A stretch of 64,000 bases of DNA from Anaerococcus sp. Marseille-Q7828 (GCF_949769285.1 NZ_OX458331.1:1882086-1946085); one strand, 5' to 3'. Shown: positions 10,606 to 18,943, counted from the first letter of the stretch. The notes: a model not told the origin generated them from the sequence alone. A program made the numbers and translations.

Positions 10606-11702
10606 CCAATCACCTTTTTTAAAGCTTCTAGCTTGTCAGCAGTCATTTCTTCGTCCATCTTAAATTTATAAAATTCCTCAAACAATTCTATGGCAGTTTT
10701 ACCACTAAGGTCTATGTCAAAGTCGCTATCCCCAGAAAATATCCCCCTGTTTTTGTAAGTAATTTGAACAATATGAGGGAATTTTTCCTTTAACTTTGCC
10801 ATAGCATTTTCTATAGTAGAATCATCTTCAAGTATTACTTTTATGTAGTCATCGCTTGAATTTTCTTTGATTATATCAGCAAATTTACCGCTTATAGTTC
10901 TAAAATCCCTTAGGGATTTGATATCTATATCATAAGTTTTAACATGATCTTTTATGTCGACAAGGGTTACTGACTTTCTTTTATTCTCCTCATCAAAGGA
11001 ATACTTCATAAAAGTTCCTGAATAGCGGATTTTGGGATTTATAACATAGTGCCTGTTGTGGAGATGGCCAAGGGCTACATAGTCAAAGTTTTCAAAAAGA
11101 TGGGCATCCATAGCATCAGACCCACCAATAGTAAGGGGTTTTTGACCCTCAGTGTATAAATCATCATCCTCTATTGCAATATTATTGGCATAACAATGGC
11201 TAATTAAAACATTCCTATCCTCATATGATATATCCTTTAGAACTTCCTTATATACTTCTGTAAAATTGGTCATTTCCTTATCAAAGATTAGACTGGCCTG
11301 ATTTAGGGAAATAAAAGGCACAAGATAGAAATTAATTTTCCCGTACTCATCTTCGAGTGTGACAACATCATTTTTATATTCACCAACAAGATGATAATTT
11401 TTGGCCTTGTAAAATTTGCTATTGACATCAAGTCTTTTGGCAGAATCGTGGTTGCCACTTATGGCAAGAACGATTTTTTCCTTGTTAAAAATAATTTCTT
11501 CTATGAAATCAGAATAAAGACCAAGTGCTTCAACACTTGAAATTTGAGTGTCAAATATGTCTCCTGCAATCATTACCACATCAACTTTTTCCCTATCAAT
11601 TATATCTAATATTTGGTCTAAGGCGTATTTTTGATCTTCGATTAAAGAGTAATTGCCGATACTTTTTCCCAAATGCAGGTCTGCTAAGTGAAGTAATTTC
11701 AT
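10602..11702 (-). CDS. sbcD: SbcD: Mre11-like exonuclease subunit
   Basis: Metal-dependent nuclease subunit of SbcCD, 366 aa. Calcineurin-like phosphoesterase motifs run in order: HLADLHLGK, IAGDIFD, ISGNHDS, SHCYAN and GHLHNRH. The frame is open eight codons further upstream, but the family N-terminus MKLLHLADLHL begins at 11702. That ATG also overlaps the yaaA stop as ATGA, like every other junction in this operon, so I take 11702 as the start. Confidence 0.95.
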   Translation of the reverse strand: MKLLHLADLHLGKSIGNYSLIEDQKYALDQILDIIDREKVDVVMIAGDIFDTQISSVEALGLYSDFIEEIIFNKEKIVLAISGNHDSAKRLDVNSKFYKAKNYHLVGEYKNDVVTLEDEYGKINFYLVPFISLNQASLIFDKEMTNFTEVYKEVLKDISYEDRNVLISHCYANNIAIEDDDLYTEGQKPLTIGGSDAMDAHLFENFDYVALGHLHNRHYVINPKIRYSGTFMKYSFDEENKRKSVTLVDIKDHVKTYDIDIKSLRDFRTISGKFADIIKENSSDDYIKVILEDDSTIENAMAKLKEKFPHIVQITYKNRGIFSGDSDFDIDLSGKTAIELFEEFYKFKMDEEMTADKLEALKKVIG

Positions 11703-12421
11703 TGATTGTCCCTTACAAATACCCATCTGTCAGAAGTAGAATTGTATGGATCGTATTTGTAACCATCTATTTCAATTTCTTTTATTTTTTCTGGATCTTC
11801 AATTTTTTGACTAATGATCTCTTTGACCATTTTCCCACGCATTTGCTTCATCCAAGCCACAATTGACTTTAGTTTCCCATCTCTTACATCCTTAAAATCT
11901 ATAGTAATAAATCTATCGCCATCTTTTAGGTAATCAGTAATTGTCTTTGCATATTCTACACTAGCAAGGTTAATGATTGTATCATTATCCTTATAAACTT
12001 CCTTGTAGATTAAGTCCTTCCAGAAGTCGTAGAGATCAATATCCTTGTTGTCAAAGTACAACCTATAATCAGCTATAGCTGTAAGTGGCTTTAAAGCTCC
12101 ATATAGGGGTGAGATTATGTAAAGATGGTCGTTTAAGTAGTCTAAATCATCAAAATCTTCCCTTTTAAATTGCTTAAATACCAAACCATCATAGGCGAAA
12201 AGAGCAGGGTTTTTAAGATTATTCAAATCCATTTCTTGGTAATCATAATAGGCTTTTTCTGTAAGCTTATCATTTGTACCATGGAGATTGCCCATCTCGT
12301 TCATGGTATATTTTTTGAGTTTATTTACTAAATACTGAGTTTTATCTTTAAATAGTATGTCTTCTGTCGGTATATCTTTATTTTCTTTAAAACTTTTTGC
12401 TGGTGAAATAATTATTTTCAT
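11699..12421 (-). CDS. yaaA: YaaA (DUF328) peroxide-stress protein
   Basis: YaaA family, 240 aa. In E. coli YaaA limits DNA damage by lowering free iron during peroxide stress and binds DNA (established for the family). The N-terminus MKIIISPAKSF and the internal LFAYDGLVFKQ, LSPLYGALKPL-like and NLASVEYAKT blocks are diagnostic. A TTG lies one codon upstream, but the GGAGG at 12428-12432 sits six bases from the ATG at 12421, which I chose. As first gene of the sbcDC-addBA operon it links peroxide defence to break repair. Confidence 0.93.
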   Translation of the reverse strand: MKIIISPAKSFKENKDIPTEDILFKDKTQYLVNKLKKYTMNEMGNLHGTNDKLTEKAYYDYQEMDLNNLKNPALFAYDGLVFKQFKREDFDDLDYLNDHLYIISPLYGALKPLTAIADYRLYFDNKDIDLYDFWKDLIYKEVYKDNDTIINLASVEYAKTITDYLKDGDRFITIDFKDVRDGKLKSIVAWMKQMRGKMVKEIISQKIEDPEKIKEIEIDGYKYDPYNSTSDRWVFVRDNQ

Positions 12422-12442
12422 CAAAATCCTCCGTATATAAAT

Positions 12443-12448
12443 ATTATA
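12443..12448 (-). promoter_or_regulatory. -10 element of the yaaA-addA operon
   Basis: TATAAT on the minus strand, 22 bases upstream of the yaaA ATG and just downstream of the znuB terminator. A poor -35 (TTAGAC) lies 16 bases upstream, inside the terminator stem. This would be the only promoter for the five-gene repair operon. Confidence 0.5.
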
Positions 12449-12453
12449 ACATA

Positions 12454-12477
12454 GAAAAAAGCAGGTCTAAGCCTGCT
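12454..12477 (-). terminator. Terminator of the znuACB operon
   Basis: Stem AGCAGG/CCTGCT at 12460-12465 and 12472-12477 with a short loop. It is followed on the minus strand by six T at 12454-12459. Confidence 0.85.
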
Positions 12478-12493
12478 ATTTCTAAATAAAATA

Positions 12494-13285
12494 TTAATTT
12501 TTGAAGTAATTTGCTAAACTTATAAGCAAAAAAGAAATTACTGCAATTATAACAATGGCTCCTCCTGGTTTGATGCCCAAATAATAGGAAGCACAAATAC
12601 CAGAAACCATAAATATAACTGATAAAAATATTGAAGCAATATACATTTTCTTGTATGACTTTGCAAAAACCATAGCAGCTGCAACTGGAATTGTCATAAG
12701 CGAAGTTACCATCAAGGCTCCTACAGTTTTTGCAGAAATTGCAACAGTAACTGCCGTTAGTAGGGTGAAAAATATATTGATTGCACTGGTGTTGACACCT
12801 GCAAGCCTTGCCAGTACTGGGTTAATGGATGTGTATAGTAGTCCGTAATATAGATATAGGGAGCTAATCGCAACAATTAAAAAAACAAATAATACTATAT
12901 ACACATCTTCACTAGATACAGTAGTAATTGATCCAAACATAAAGGATTCAAAACTTGTTCCACCTGGGGTAAAGTCAGAAAGAATTGAAGCAATGGCAAT
13001 GCCTGTACTCATTACAATGGCTGTTGCCATATCTCCGTATTTGGGGAATTTCTTCCTTAAACTTTCTATGGCAAAACTTGCTATTATACATATGATAAGT
13101 GATGTCCAAAGTGGGTTTATACCAAATATAAGACCCAAACCAATACCTGCAAGAGATGAGTGACTTAGGGCGTCTCCTATCATAGATGTTTTTCTATTTA
13201 TCATTATAATCCCAATCATAGGAATGATTATTGCTAGCATTATTCCAATAGCAAGGGATCTTCTCATAAATGCAAATTCAAGCAT
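12494..13285 (-). CDS. znuB: ZnuB-type metal ABC transporter permease
   Basis: Membrane subunit of a manganese/zinc/iron-chelate ABC importer (ABC-3 family), 263 aa with about eight hydrophobic segments. The family stretch SMIGDALSHSSLAGIGLG near residues 33-50 and the PGGTSFESFMFGS loop are recognisable. It overlaps the ATPase gene by eight bases and is the last gene of znuA-znuC-znuB. Zinc rather than manganese is inferred from the His-rich binding protein and the adjacent Fur-family regulator. Confidence 0.92.
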   Translation of the reverse strand: MLEFAFMRRSLAIGIMLAIIIPMIGIIMINRKTSMIGDALSHSSLAGIGLGLIFGINPLWTSLIICIIASFAIESLRKKFPKYGDMATAIVMSTGIAIASILSDFTPGGTSFESFMFGSITTVSSEDVYIVLFVFLIVAISSLYLYYGLLYTSINPVLARLAGVNTSAINIFFTLLTAVTVAISAKTVGALMVTSLMTIPVAAAMVFAKSYKKMYIASIFLSVIFMVSGICASYYLGIKPGGAIVIIAVISFLLISLANYFKN

Positions 13286-13943
13286 CTAATATCATACCTT
13301 CCTTTAAAACAACAACTTTGTTGACATAATTTTTTATAAATTCCATCTCGTGACTTATAATAATTATACTCAAAGAATGTTTTTTATTTAGATGCAAAAG
13401 TAAGTCTAGAAAATCTTCTTTGTTGGCTTGGTCAATACCCACAGTTGGCTCATCTAGGATCAAAACGTCTGGGTTATTTACCAAACATCTTGCAATCATA
13501 ACCCTTTGTTGCTGACCACCGGATAATTTATTGAAGGGCTTGTCAATTAAATTTTCTATATTTAATATCCTAAATATATCCTCAACTGTCTTCATATTTT
13601 CTCTTGTAGGTCTCTTAAATTTGCCAAAGTTCTTGTACAAGTTTAAGATAACATACTCCCTACAAGTGAGAGGAAAAGCAATGTTTGAAGACTCGTTAAG
13701 TTGGGGAACATAACCTACTTTTTGGAAGTTGTCAAAATCGTTGATATCTTCACCAAAAATTTCCACAAAACCTCTTTTGATAGGAAGCTCTTTGGTAAGG
13801 ATCTTGACAAGGGTGGTCTTGCCAGATCCATTTTCCCCACTTATAGCTAGGAAGTCTCCTGCTTCTAACTGTAAATTTATATTTTTTAAAATTTCTTTTT
13901 GATCATAAGCAAAGCTTAAATTATTAATACTTATTAAGGTCAT
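13278..13943 (-). CDS. znuC: ZnuC-type metal ABC transporter ATPase
   Basis: ATP-hydrolysing subunit of the zinc importer, 221 aa. Walker A GENGSGKTTL is near residues 37-46, the signature LSGGQQQRV near 142, Walker B VLILDEPTVG near 160 and the switch His in IIIISHEM. It lies three bases downstream of znuA and overlaps znuB, so all three are cotranscribed. Confidence 0.94.
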   Translation of the reverse strand: MTLISINNLSFAYDQKEILKNINLQLEAGDFLAISGENGSGKTTLVKILTKELPIKRGFVEIFGEDINDFDNFQKVGYVPQLNESSNIAFPLTCREYVILNLYKNFGKFKRPTRENMKTVEDIFRILNIENLIDKPFNKLSGGQQQRVMIARCLVNNPDVLILDEPTVGIDQANKEDFLDLLLHLNKKHSLSIIIISHEMEFIKNYVNKVVVLKEGMILDA

Positions 13944-13946
13944 TTA

Positions 13947-15254
13947 TTATTTTTCTAATGATTTGTAAATTTCTTCTAGATTGTATCTGATTAACTCTTG
14001 ATAAGTCTTATTATTGTCCAAATCTTCGTCTGTTGCAAGTTCTAGGGTATTAAGTGGTTTAATCTCTGCACCAATTTCATCAGCAAGGGTTTTTGCACTT
14101 TTATCAGATCCACCCATTTCATAGAAAACAGTATTAATATTCAACTCTTTGGCTTTTTCAGCTGCTTCTTTTAAAGTCTTTGCATCTGTATCATCAGTTG
14201 ATGTAAGACTTGTAAGAGCTATTTGATTTAAGTTAAAATCACGAGCTATATATGAAAATGCCTTATGGTTTACAAGAAAGTTTTTGTTAGAAGCTTCTTC
14301 AAATTTTTTGCTATATTCATCAATCATAGCATTTAACTCATCTTCTATTTTCTTATAATTGTCCATATAGTAATCTTTGTTTGCTGGATCTACTTGGCTA
14401 AGTTTTTCAGCGATAACTTTAGCTTGGGCAAGGCCATTTATTGGACTTAACCATGTGTGTGGATCAAATTCTCCATGATTGTGTTCGTGATCGTGATTGT
14501 GTTCTTCGTGTTCATGATCGTCTTCTTCGTGTTCAAGGTCTGCATGCTCTTCTTCGTGTTCGTGGTCTGCATGCTCTTCTTCATGTTCGTGATCTGCATG
14601 CTCTTCTTCATGTTCGTGATCGTGATCATGCTCTTCATCTTCATGGTCTGCATGTTCTTCTTCGTGCTCGTGGTCCGCATTCTCTTCCTCATGTTCATGG
14701 TCTGCGTGGTCTTCTTCGTGCTCGTGATCCGCATTCTCCTCTTCATGTTCATGATCGTGATCATGCTCTTCATCTTCATGGGCATGAGCATGGTCGTGAT
14801 CCTCGTGGTTTGCTTTTATCAAATCAAGTCCCTCACTAGTGTCAACAAGTTCTATATCAGTAGAACCTTCTAATGAATCTTCCCACTCTTCCATGCCTGC
14901 ACCATTTATAAACATTAATTTCGAATTGGATAATTCTGCTATATCTTTTGCAGAAGGTTCCCATCCGTGACTTTCAGCCTTTAGATTTGTGAAAGATTTT
15001 ACTTCCATCTTATCCCCTGCTATTTGTTTAGTTAAATTATAAATAGGATAGAAAGAAGTATATACTACGGTTTCTTCTGCTTGATCGTCAGAAGATGCGC
15101 TCTCATCTTTATTGTCTTCTTTTGTTGGCTCATCAAGACTTTCTTCTGTCTTTGGCTCATTTGCTGGAGTTTTATCTCCATTGTCTTCTTTTTGTCCACA
15201 AGCACTTAAAGTTAATCCAAGTGCAAGTACTAATGCTAGGTTTTTATATTTCAT
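13947..15254 (-). CDS. znuA: ZnuA-like zinc-binding lipoprotein with expanded His-rich loop
   Basis: Extracellular solute-binding lipoprotein (435 aa) that captures zinc for ZnuBC. It has a lipobox LSAC after an uncharged signal segment. Candidate metal ligands are the His in ESHGWEPSAKD, in EFDPHTWLSP and in LVNHKAFSY, with an acidic side chain in the last domain. Between the first two sits a charged loop of about 115 residues with roughly 37 His, mostly as EHEEEHADH-like units, far longer than usual. The frame has an ATG four codons upstream, but GGAGGAG lies right before the ATG at 15254 and overlaps those codons, so 15254 is the likelier start. Confidence 0.93.
   Translation of the reverse strand: MKYKNLALVLALGLTLSACGQKEDNGDKTPANEPKTEESLDEPTKEDNKDESASSDDQAEETVVYTSFYPIYNLTKQIAGDKMEVKSFTNLKAESHGWEPSAKDIAELSNSKLMFINGAGMEEWEDSLEGSTDIELVDTSEGLDLIKANHEDHDHAHAHEDEEHDHDHEHEEENADHEHEEDHADHEHEEENADHEHEEEHADHEDEEHDHDHEHEEEHADHEHEEEHADHEHEEEHADLEHEEDDHEHEEHNHDHEHNHGEFDPHTWLSPINGLAQAKVIAEKLSQVDPANKDYYMDNYKKIEDELNAMIDEYSKKFEEASNKNFLVNHKAFSYIARDFNLNQIALTSLTSTDDTDAKTLKEAAEKAKELNINTVFYEMGGSDKSAKTLADEIGAEIKPLNTLELATDEDLDNNKTYQELIRYNLEEIYKSLEK
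14474..14811 (-). repeat. In-gene tandem repeat coding the His-rich ZnuA loop
   Basis: Degenerate repeats of about 27 bases, each coding a nine-residue unit such as ADHEHEEEH, plus shorter HDHDHEH blocks. The repetition is near-exact at DNA level in places (compare the copies around 14560-14620 and 14660-14760), so unit number may vary between strains by slippage. Confidence 0.85.
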
Positions 15255-15272
15255 ATTCTCCTCCATTCATAA

Positions 15273-15287
15273 TGCAAATCATTTGCA
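15273..15287. promoter_or_regulatory. Fur-family (Zur-like) operator between znuA and zur
   Basis: Perfect 7-1-7 palindrome TGCAAAT-C-ATTTGCA, the geometry of Fur, Zur and PerR boxes. It begins just downstream of the znuA -10 and covers its predicted transcription start, so a bound repressor would block znuACB. It lies upstream of the regulator gene as well. Confidence 0.8.
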
Positions 15288-15293
15288 ACAAGT

Positions 15294-15321
15294 ATTATAT
15301 AACAATTTATTTATATGTCAA
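15294..15321 (-). promoter_or_regulatory. znuA promoter
   Basis: Consensus TTGACA (15316-15321) and TATAAT (15294-15299) with a 16-base spacer on the minus strand. The start site is expected near 15287, inside the operator. Confidence 0.8.
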
Positions 15322-15328
15322 ATAATTG

Positions 15329-15334
15329 TATAAT
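15329..15334 (+). promoter_or_regulatory. -10 of the zur-like regulator gene
   Basis: TATAAT, 20 bases before the ATG, with only a poor -35 (TTTATT) upstream. It overlaps the region just upstream of the znuA -35, so the two divergent promoters are back to back. Confidence 0.45.
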
Positions 15335-15353
15335 AATATTAACGGAGGTAATT

Positions 15354-15764
15354 ATGAATATTAATGAACTCTTAAAGGACAAGGATCTAAAGGTCACCAA
15401 ATATAGAAAACTAATCTTAGAAAATTTAAAATCTTGTGATAATCCAATATCCGCAGAAGAACTTTTTGATAAACTCAAAAAAGATTACGACATGGACTTA
15501 TCAACTATCTATAGAAACTTAAATATATTAGAAGAAAAAGGTGTCCTACTTAAGACTACAAATCTCGATGGCATAAGCTACTATCAATTAAACGACAGCC
15601 ACCACAAACATTTTATAACTTGTAATATATGCCACAAAAAATTCACCATAGAAAATTGCCCTGTCCACGAACTGGAAGACGAGATAGAAAAAGAAACTGG
15701 CTTTGTAATCAACGGCCATAATTTTGAATTTACTGGAATATGTCCAGATTGTCAGAAAAAATAA
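15354..15764 (+). CDS. zur: Fur-family transcriptional regulator, probably Zur
   Basis: Metal-sensing repressor of 136 aa. The N-terminal winged helix includes the Fur-family DLSTIYRNLNILEEKGVL segment. The dimer/metal region has DSHHKHFITCNICHKKF and a C-terminal CPDC, giving the two CxxC pairs of a structural zinc site. The frame extends 13 codons upstream without an SD. GGAGG at 15344-15348 sits before the ATG at 15354, which matches the family N-terminus. Divergence from znuACB and the shared palindrome point to zinc, but PerR or Fur specificity cannot be excluded from sequence alone. Confidence 0.85.
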   Translation: MNINELLKDKDLKVTKYRKLILENLKSCDNPISAEELFDKLKKDYDMDLSTIYRNLNILEEKGVLLKTTNLDGISYYQLNDSHHKHFITCNICHKKFTIENCPVHELEDEIEKETGFVINGHNFEFTGICPDCQKK

Positions 15765-15796
15765 AACTGGTAAGAGAAGAATCTTTTACCAGTTTT
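15763..15796. terminator. Bidirectional terminator, zur / symporter
   Basis: Perfect 11-bp stem AAAACTGGTAA/TTACCAGTTTT. It is followed by ATTTTTTA on the plus strand and ATTTTTTC on the minus strand, and so serves both convergent genes. Confidence 0.9.
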
Positions 15797-15801
15797 ATTT
15801 T

Positions 15802-17061
15802 TTAACTATTAAATTTTGCTTTATCAAAGGCTCCAACTGAGTTTGCTACAATTATTGTACCTGTAGCATCACCAGATAAGTTTATTGTAGTTCTTGCCAT
15901 ATCTAGGATTCTATCAATACCCATGATAATTGCAATTCCTTCTACTGGAAGACCAACTGATTCTAGGACCATTGAAAGTGTTACTAATCCTACTGATGGT
16001 ATACCAGCTGTACCAACTGAAGCAATTGTCGCTGTAAGTATTACTGTCAAAAAGTCTGTTGGACTTAGAGTAATTCCATAGGCATTGGCTATGAATATTA
16101 CTGCTACTCCTTGCATAATAGCTGTACCATCCATATTTACAGTTGCCCCGAGAGGGATAGTAAATGATGAAATTTTCCTATCAACCCCCATATCTTCAAG
16201 GGTTTGTATATTGATTGGTACTGTAGCAGAAGATGATGCTGTTGAAAATCCAAAGGTCATAACAGGTGCATATTTTTTAATAAACTTAAATGGATTTACT
16301 CTTACAAATGCCACTAATAAGACCATATAGACTATAAATAATTGAACTACTAGAGATCCTAATACTGATCCCATATAGCTAAGCATTGACAAAATCGCAT
16401 CAAATCCCAGATTAGAAAATGTTCTAGTGATTAGGAAAAACACTCCCACTGGTGCTAGTTTCATTACCCAGGCTGTCATTCCCATCATTAGATCATTCAT
16501 CTCAGTAACAATATTACCCAAGGAAACCAACCTATCTTCCATAGATGCAATCAATAATCCTACAAGGACTGCAAATATTATAATTTGGATCATATTACCT
16601 TCAGCAAGGGCCCCTATTGGATTTGTTGGAATAAAGTCAAGAATGGTATCTTTAAGGGATATATCAGCTTTAGCAACTTCATAAGATTGCTGACCTATTT
16701 GCATATTCATACCCTTACCAGGGCCTATAATACTAGATAAACCAAGAGCAATCATAATTGCTAGGGCTGTTGTAAATAAATAGAATACTACGATTCTTAT
16801 ACCAACCTTACCCAAAGTTTCTGTGTCGCCTAGGTTTCTACATCCATCTGCTATTGAGAAAAATACCAGTGGTACAACTAGCATTTGCATCAATCTAATA
16901 AAAAGTTGTCCTATTGTATAAAATACGCCCTCTATCAGAATTTCGTTTTTGAAATGAGAGTCTGGAACAAAACTATGCATTACAATTCCAAAAATCAAAC
17001 CAGCTATAAGGGCTATAAAAATTTTTTTTGATTGGGAAATATCTCTCCTATTTTTTTTCAT
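15802..17061 (-). CDS. Dicarboxylate/amino acid:cation symporter (DAACS family)
   Basis: Secondary transporter of 419 aa from the glutamate/aspartate/dicarboxylate:Na+ or H+ symporter family. Recognisable motifs are the serine-rich re-entrant loop STASSSATVPI, the cation/substrate stretch NMDGTAIMQG and the C-terminal NLSGDATGT, with about eight membrane segments plus two hairpin loops. Substrate choice (glutamate, aspartate, serine/threonine or C4 acids) cannot be read from the sequence. The start overlaps the end of the upstream SDR gene by 14 bases, so they are probably cotranscribed. Confidence 0.9.
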   Translation of the reverse strand: MKKNRRDISQSKKIFIALIAGLIFGIVMHSFVPDSHFKNEILIEGVFYTIGQLFIRLMQMLVVPLVFFSIADGCRNLGDTETLGKVGIRIVVFYLFTTALAIMIALGLSSIIGPGKGMNMQIGQQSYEVAKADISLKDTILDFIPTNPIGALAEGNMIQIIIFAVLVGLLIASMEDRLVSLGNIVTEMNDLMMGMTAWVMKLAPVGVFFLITRTFSNLGFDAILSMLSYMGSVLGSLVVQLFIVYMVLLVAFVRVNPFKFIKKYAPVMTFGFSTASSSATVPINIQTLEDMGVDRKISSFTIPLGATVNMDGTAIMQGVAVIFIANAYGITLSPTDFLTVILTATIASVGTAGIPSVGLVTLSMVLESVGLPVEGIAIIMGIDRILDMARTTINLSGDATGTIIVANSVGAFDKAKFNS

Positions 17062-17908
17062 TCAATCCCTCCCCATCTATATATTCATGCAGTGTATCCT
17101 TCCAATGAGGAATCTTGTATCCGTCAGTGATTTTTAATATATAATCTTCCAAGGCAAAGAATCCTGGTCTTGCTAGCATGCTTGGATTGTCTTCAGTTTC
17201 TATTATCTTAGCATCCTTGCCACAATAATCTAGGATTTCTTTAGCAAAGTCAGACATAGAAGTATAGGCTCCTGATGAAGCATGGTAGGTGCCAAACGAA
17301 TTAGTTTCAATCAAAGGTATGAGAAAATTAGCTAGCTCAAAAGCAGGAGTTGGTGACATATATAAGTCTTTTGCAACCTCTACCTTACCACTATCAGCTT
17401 GTTTTAAAATATTTTCGACAAACTGATTTTCACGAGAATATAGCCTACTTACTCTTACTATAAAATGGTAATTAGAAAATTCTCTAACATAGTTTTCCCC
17501 CTCAAACTTACTCTTTCCATAAACACTCTTTGGATTGGCCTTGTCAAATTCGGTATAGGATTTGAAACTTGTTCCATCAAACACATCTGCTGTCGAAAGT
17601 TGAACTAATTTTGCCATAAAGGTATTTGAAGCAATGGCAACATTTCTAGCGCCTATGGCATTTAATAGAAATGCACCATCTGGGTCAGCTTCACACTTAT
17701 CTCTATTTGACATACCTGAACAATTAATAATAACGCTAGGTCTAATACGGCTAACAAACTTCCTAACTTCATCTTGCTTTGTAATATCAACTTCATGCTT
17801 ATCTGTAGCTATAATTTCTGAATCCAAAGGATCCAATAATCTTTGCATAGATGTACCAAGTCTACCTGAAGAGCCGGTTATCCAAATTTTTTCTCTTGCT
17901 ATTCTCAT
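17048..17908 (-). CDS. RmlD-like sugar-nucleotide SDR
   Basis: Extended SDR of 286 aa in the dTDP-4-dehydrorhamnose reductase (RmlD/MAT2B) group. The N-terminal WITGSSGRLG nucleotide-binding loop, LSTADVFDG, and the catalytic YGKSKFEGE (Tyr/Lys) are clear. AAGGAG sits six bases upstream of the ATG. No rmlA, rmlB or rmlC is nearby and the next gene is a symporter, so a role in dTDP-rhamnose synthesis is doubtful. I only support reductase or NAD-binding function. Confidence 0.8.
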   Translation of the reverse strand: MRIAREKIWITGSSGRLGTSMQRLLDPLDSEIIATDKHEVDITKQDEVRKFVSRIRPSVIINCSGMSNRDKCEADPDGAFLLNAIGARNVAIASNTFMAKLVQLSTADVFDGTSFKSYTEFDKANPKSVYGKSKFEGENYVREFSNYHFIVRVSRLYSRENQFVENILKQADSGKVEVAKDLYMSPTPAFELANFLIPLIETNSFGTYHASSGAYTSMSDFAKEILDYCGKDAKIIETEDNPSMLARPGFFALEDYILKITDGYKIPHWKDTLHEYIDGEGLNEKK

Positions 17909-18110
17909 ACTAACTCCTTATTCTTAAAAATATTGTAACTTTTTCTAAAACTATGATTAAAATAATTTTACCTCTTTTTTGCTGTAAAAGAAATAAATTA
18001 GCAAATTAATATATTATTATGCTTTAGAAAAGTGATAAGGGTGGAATCAATTTTTGGCAATTTGGATAACTCATTTCTTTATATTTTACGTTATAATACA
18101 TAATTAAAGA

Positions 18111-18137
18111 AGCGACTAAGATTAATTCTTAATCGCT
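18111..18137 (-). terminator. Possible terminator of the 18153-18611 gene
   Basis: An 11-bp stem with one mismatch around loop TTAAT, followed on the minus strand by TCTTTAATT. The rest of 17909-18152 shows no coding or RNA feature to me. Confidence 0.5.
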
Positions 18138-18152
18138 CCTAAATATACTTGA

Positions 18153-18611
18153 TTAAATTGTCAAAATTAAACAATATCCCTTATTTAACTCTTTACTGTA
18201 TATATACAATTTTTGTGTCCCATCTACACTTATATACTTATAACTTTTATCATTTTCTCGCATGATTTTCTCAATAGCGGAATCTATTTTTCTTAACGTG
18301 CTATCATCGTCAGCTTTCGTAATAATCAGACTTTTAAAATTCGTTGTATATGTTTTTTCTATATATTCATTATAAGGCTTGAATTCTTTCTCAATATCAT
18401 TTCCTTTTAAAGAAAATGAATAAATGTCAAATCTATCTTTTCCAAAACCTCTTTTGCTTCTATATTCTAATTGATATTCATTAACGATTGATAGAATCTC
18501 AGAAATATCATTCGACTTTTCATATTTCATTTTCATAATCATATATCCAGCACTAACAACCACGATACCTATCAAAATCATGACAATCATCTTATTGTAT
18601 TTATTTTTCAT
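18153..18611 (-). CDS. Hypothetical membrane-anchored protein
   Basis: 152 aa that I do not recognise. A short basic N-terminus is followed by a hydrophobic segment (about residues 9-26), so the protein is probably anchored with a soluble, highly charged domain outside. The rest holds LEYRSKRGFGKDRFDIYSFS and a repeated-looking Lys/Asp-rich tail without known motifs. It stands alone between two opposite-facing or unrelated genes and has only a weak SD (AGAGA). Confidence 0.6.
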   Translation of the reverse strand: MKNKYNKMIVMILIGIVVVSAGYMIMKMKYEKSNDISEILSIVNEYQLEYRSKRGFGKDRFDIYSFSLKGNDIEKEFKPYNEYIEKTYTTNFKSLIITKADDDSTLRKIDSAIEKIMRENDKSYKYISVDGTQKLYIYSKELNKGYCLILTI

Positions 18612-18706
18612 TCTCTATTACACATCCAATGCTTTATCAACTAGTATTTTATTTAAAGCTCCTATTCCTTAGTTTAAGTAAGCCCAGTTATTTACAATAC
18701 TAATGT

Positions 18707-18940
18707 TTTGGTCCTCGTCGCTTTGCTCCTGCGGTTGTTTCGCGCCTTTTGGCGCGACTCCTCTATTATCCGGAGGGGCTTGCTTTGGTCCTCGTCACTT
18801 CGTTCCTGCGGTTATTTCGCGCCTTTTGGGCGCGACTCCTCTATTAGCCGGAGAGGCTTGATTTGGTCCTCGTCACTTCGTTCCTGCGGTTGTTTCGCGC
18901 CTTTTGGGCGCGAGTGCTCCCAGGTAGCCGCACGGGCTAG
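18707..18940. repeat. Three GC-rich tandem repeats next to tRNA-Arg
   Basis: Three imperfect units of 77, 78 and about 79 bases start at 18707, 18784 and 18862. Each begins TTTGGTCCTCGTC and contains the hairpin TCGCGCC-TTTT-GGCGCGA (first copy 18740-18757). The GC content is far above the neighbourhood. The third unit diverges towards its end and stops within a few bases of the tRNA 3' end. Frames that stay open across the array on both strands look like artefacts of repetition. The rest of 18612-18943 holds nothing else I can name. Confidence 0.85.
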
Positions 18941-18943
18941 TCT

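Noticed and set aside
11525..11866. Plus-strand frame of 113 aa across the sbcD/yaaA junction
   Set aside because: It lies antisense over two confident genes, with no SD and an unnatural Leu/Phe-rich composition.
14441..14873. Three long open frames opposite or alongside the His-rich part of znuA
   Set aside because: They are reflections of the 27-base coding repeat in other frames, have no SD or domain, and znuA itself is certain.
17048..17908. Assignment as rmlD of a rhamnose pathway
   Set aside because: No rmlA, rmlB, rmlC or rhamnosyltransferase nearby; only the general SDR family can be supported.
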